Assembly (NCBI GenBank): GCA_913041095.1
Contig: CAJWIB010000177.1
Coordinates: 1 to 5,936, forward strand
Source of the DNA: an uncultured Rhodospirillaceae bacterium
GTDB taxonomy: Bacteria; Pseudomonadota; Alphaproteobacteria; Rhodospirillales; UBA2165
Length of the DNA stretch: 5,936 nucleotides
Direction of reading: 5' to 3'
This document shows positions 4,820-5,936 of the stretch, in pieces (the first letter of the stretch is position 1; every line of letters begins with the position of its first letter). The position numbers and the translations under genes were made by a program. The notes beneath the pieces were generated by a model that saw nothing but the letters and a program-made list of their open reading frames with translations, had not been told where the DNA came from and ran no database searches.

Positions 4820-5936
4820 ATGGCCGCTTCCGGACCGAGTTTAGCTGATGAGATTCCGATCTGGGATTTGAATGATCTTTATAGCGGGTCGGATGATCCG
4901 AAAATCAAGCAGGATTTAGATTTTGTTGCGGAGGGGGCAAAGACTTTCACCAATAAATATCGGGGAAAACTTAACGATCTCGATGGCGCTGAATTGAGCC
5001 AATCGATCAAGGAATATGAAGATCTAAGCGAAGTTTTGTCGCGGGTTATGTCTTACGCGCAATTGTCGTTTGCGGTGGAGGCTGAAAACTCGATAATCGC
5101 CACCTTCTATCAAAACATGAATGAGCGGGCGACAGACATATCGTCGATCACTTTGTTTTTTGAGTTAGAAATTAATCGCATCGCAGACAAAACACTGGCT
5201 ACTCAAATGAAAGACCCGGGCGTTACCAAATATGCACCTTGGATCGATTCCATCCGCATCTTTAAGCCGTACCAGCTGGAAGACAATCTCGAAAAGCTGC
5301 TGCATGAAAAATCGGTTACCGGCCGCTCAACCTGGTCCCGCTTATTTGAAGAGACGATGGCGGGGATGCGCTTCGATGTTGATGGCCGGAAAATCTCAAG
5401 CAGCGAGATTATGAGCCGGATGTCCGATCCCGATGTTAGCGTCCGTAAAAAAGCAGCTAAGGCATTTGGCAAAGGGCTCGATGAAAATATCAAACTGGCC
5501 TCATTGATTACCAACACACTCACCAAGGATAAAGAGATCGAAGATAACTGGCGCAAATTTCCACGTCCGGTTACCAATCGTAATCTCTCCAACCAGGTTG
5601 AGGACGAGATCGTTGACGCGTTGGTGTCCACTGTTAAAGACAATTACGAAAATCTTGCTCATCGCTACTACAAATTAAAAGCCAAATGGCTCGGTGTTGA
5701 GGTGATGGATTACTGGGACCGTAATGCGCCATTACCAGAATCGGACGATGCTAAAATTCCCTGGAGTGAAGCGAAGGATACGGTTCTGACATCTTACAAC
5801 GCCTTCGAGCCACGACTAGGCGAACTCGCCGGGCAGTTTTTTGACAATTCGTGGATTGATGCGGACCCACGGGAAGGTAAAAATTCCGGAGCGTTTTCTC
5901 ATCCGACTATACCTTCCGCACATCCTTATATTTTAA
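4820..5936 (+). CDS. pepF: M3-family oligoendopeptidase F (partial, runs off the right edge)
   Basis: This is a cytoplasmic zinc metallopeptidase of family M3 that cuts short peptides and takes part in peptide turnover. The frame is open from ATG 4820 to the window end, giving 372 residues without a stop; family members are usually about 600 residues, so roughly 60 percent is present. The N-terminus carries the typical IPIWDLNDLY at 12-21. Residues of about 110-185 fit the PepF N-terminal helical domain. The M3 catalytic domain begins later, with HRYYKLKAKWLG at 281-292, YWDRNAPLP at 298-306 and GAFSHPTIPSAHPYIL at 357-372. In homologues the zinc-binding HExxH follows about 25 residues after this last motif, so the catalytic residues lie just outside the window and activity cannot be judged. 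The start is well supported: AAGGA (4808-4812) lies seven bases before the ATG. The gene is divergent from the acyl-CoA ligase, sharing a 136-base promoter region. Confidence 0.93.
   Translation, partial: MAASGPSLADEIPIWDLNDLYSGSDDPKIKQDLDFVAEGAKTFTNKYRGKLNDLDGAELSQSIKEYEDLSEVLSRVMSYAQLSFAVEAENSIIATFYQNMNERATDISSITLFFELEINRIADKTLATQMKDPGVTKYAPWIDSIRIFKPYQLEDNLEKLLHEKSVTGRSTWSRLFEETMAGMRFDVDGRKISSSEIMSRMSDPDVSVRKKAAKAFGKGLDENIKLASLITNTLTKDKEIEDNWRKFPRPVTNRNLSNQVEDEIVDALVSTVKDNYENLAHRYYKLKAKWLGVEVMDYWDRNAPLPESDDAKIPWSEAKDTVLTSYNAFEPRLGELAGQFFDNSWIDADPREGKNSGAFSHPTIPSAHPYIL

Noticed and set aside
5203..5643. Minus-strand 146-residue frame inside the peptidase gene
   Set aside because: It is Ser/Leu-rich, as expected for the antisense of a real coding frame, and lies entirely within conserved M3 peptidase sequence.
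5889..5936. Apparent truncation of the peptidase gene
   Set aside because: The frame stays open and follows the expected GAFSHPTIPSAHPYIL family motif to the last base, so this is the window edge and not a broken gene.

Overview
This window looks like ordinary chromosomal sequence from an alphaproteobacterium of moderate, not high, GC content. I infer this from the style of the four recognisable proteins: a PykA-type pyruvate kinase, a long-chain acyl-CoA synthetase with a TSGTGGAPKG nucleotide loop, an AEC carrier, and an M3 oligoendopeptidase of the PepF type. This is from memory of the families; no search was run. No insertion sequence, phage gene, CRISPR array, tRNA or rRNA was seen.

Layout, left to right. 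Positions 1-93 may hold the last codons of a plus-strand gene entering from the left edge, plus a weak leftward terminator-like hairpin. Positions 94-180 (minus) encode a 28-residue, single-span membrane microprotein with a good Shine-Dalgarno site. Positions 181-506 are an AT-rich gap between two divergent starts and contain several dyads. Pyruvate kinase (507-1955, plus) and an AEC-family membrane transporter (2010-2891, plus) follow, 54 bases apart and possibly co-transcribed. The acyl-CoA synthetase (2896-4683, minus) converges on the transporter with only four bases between their stop codons. A 136-base divergent region with small repeats and promoter-like boxes separates it from the M3 oligoendopeptidase (4820 to the window end, plus), which is cut off before its zinc-binding site.

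The genes are core metabolism rather than one pathway: the last step of glycolysis, a probable small organic-anion or solute carrier, fatty-acid activation, and cytoplasmic peptide turnover. The pyk-transporter pairing is compatible with organic-acid export or uptake, but that is inference. I do not see a new multi-gene system here. The best second-look items are the likely unannotated microprotein, a 9-bp inverted repeat whose right arm ends in the annotated pyk start codon, the residue pattern predicting a K+-independent pyruvate kinase, and the repeat-containing divergent region ahead of the acyl-CoA synthetase and peptidase genes.
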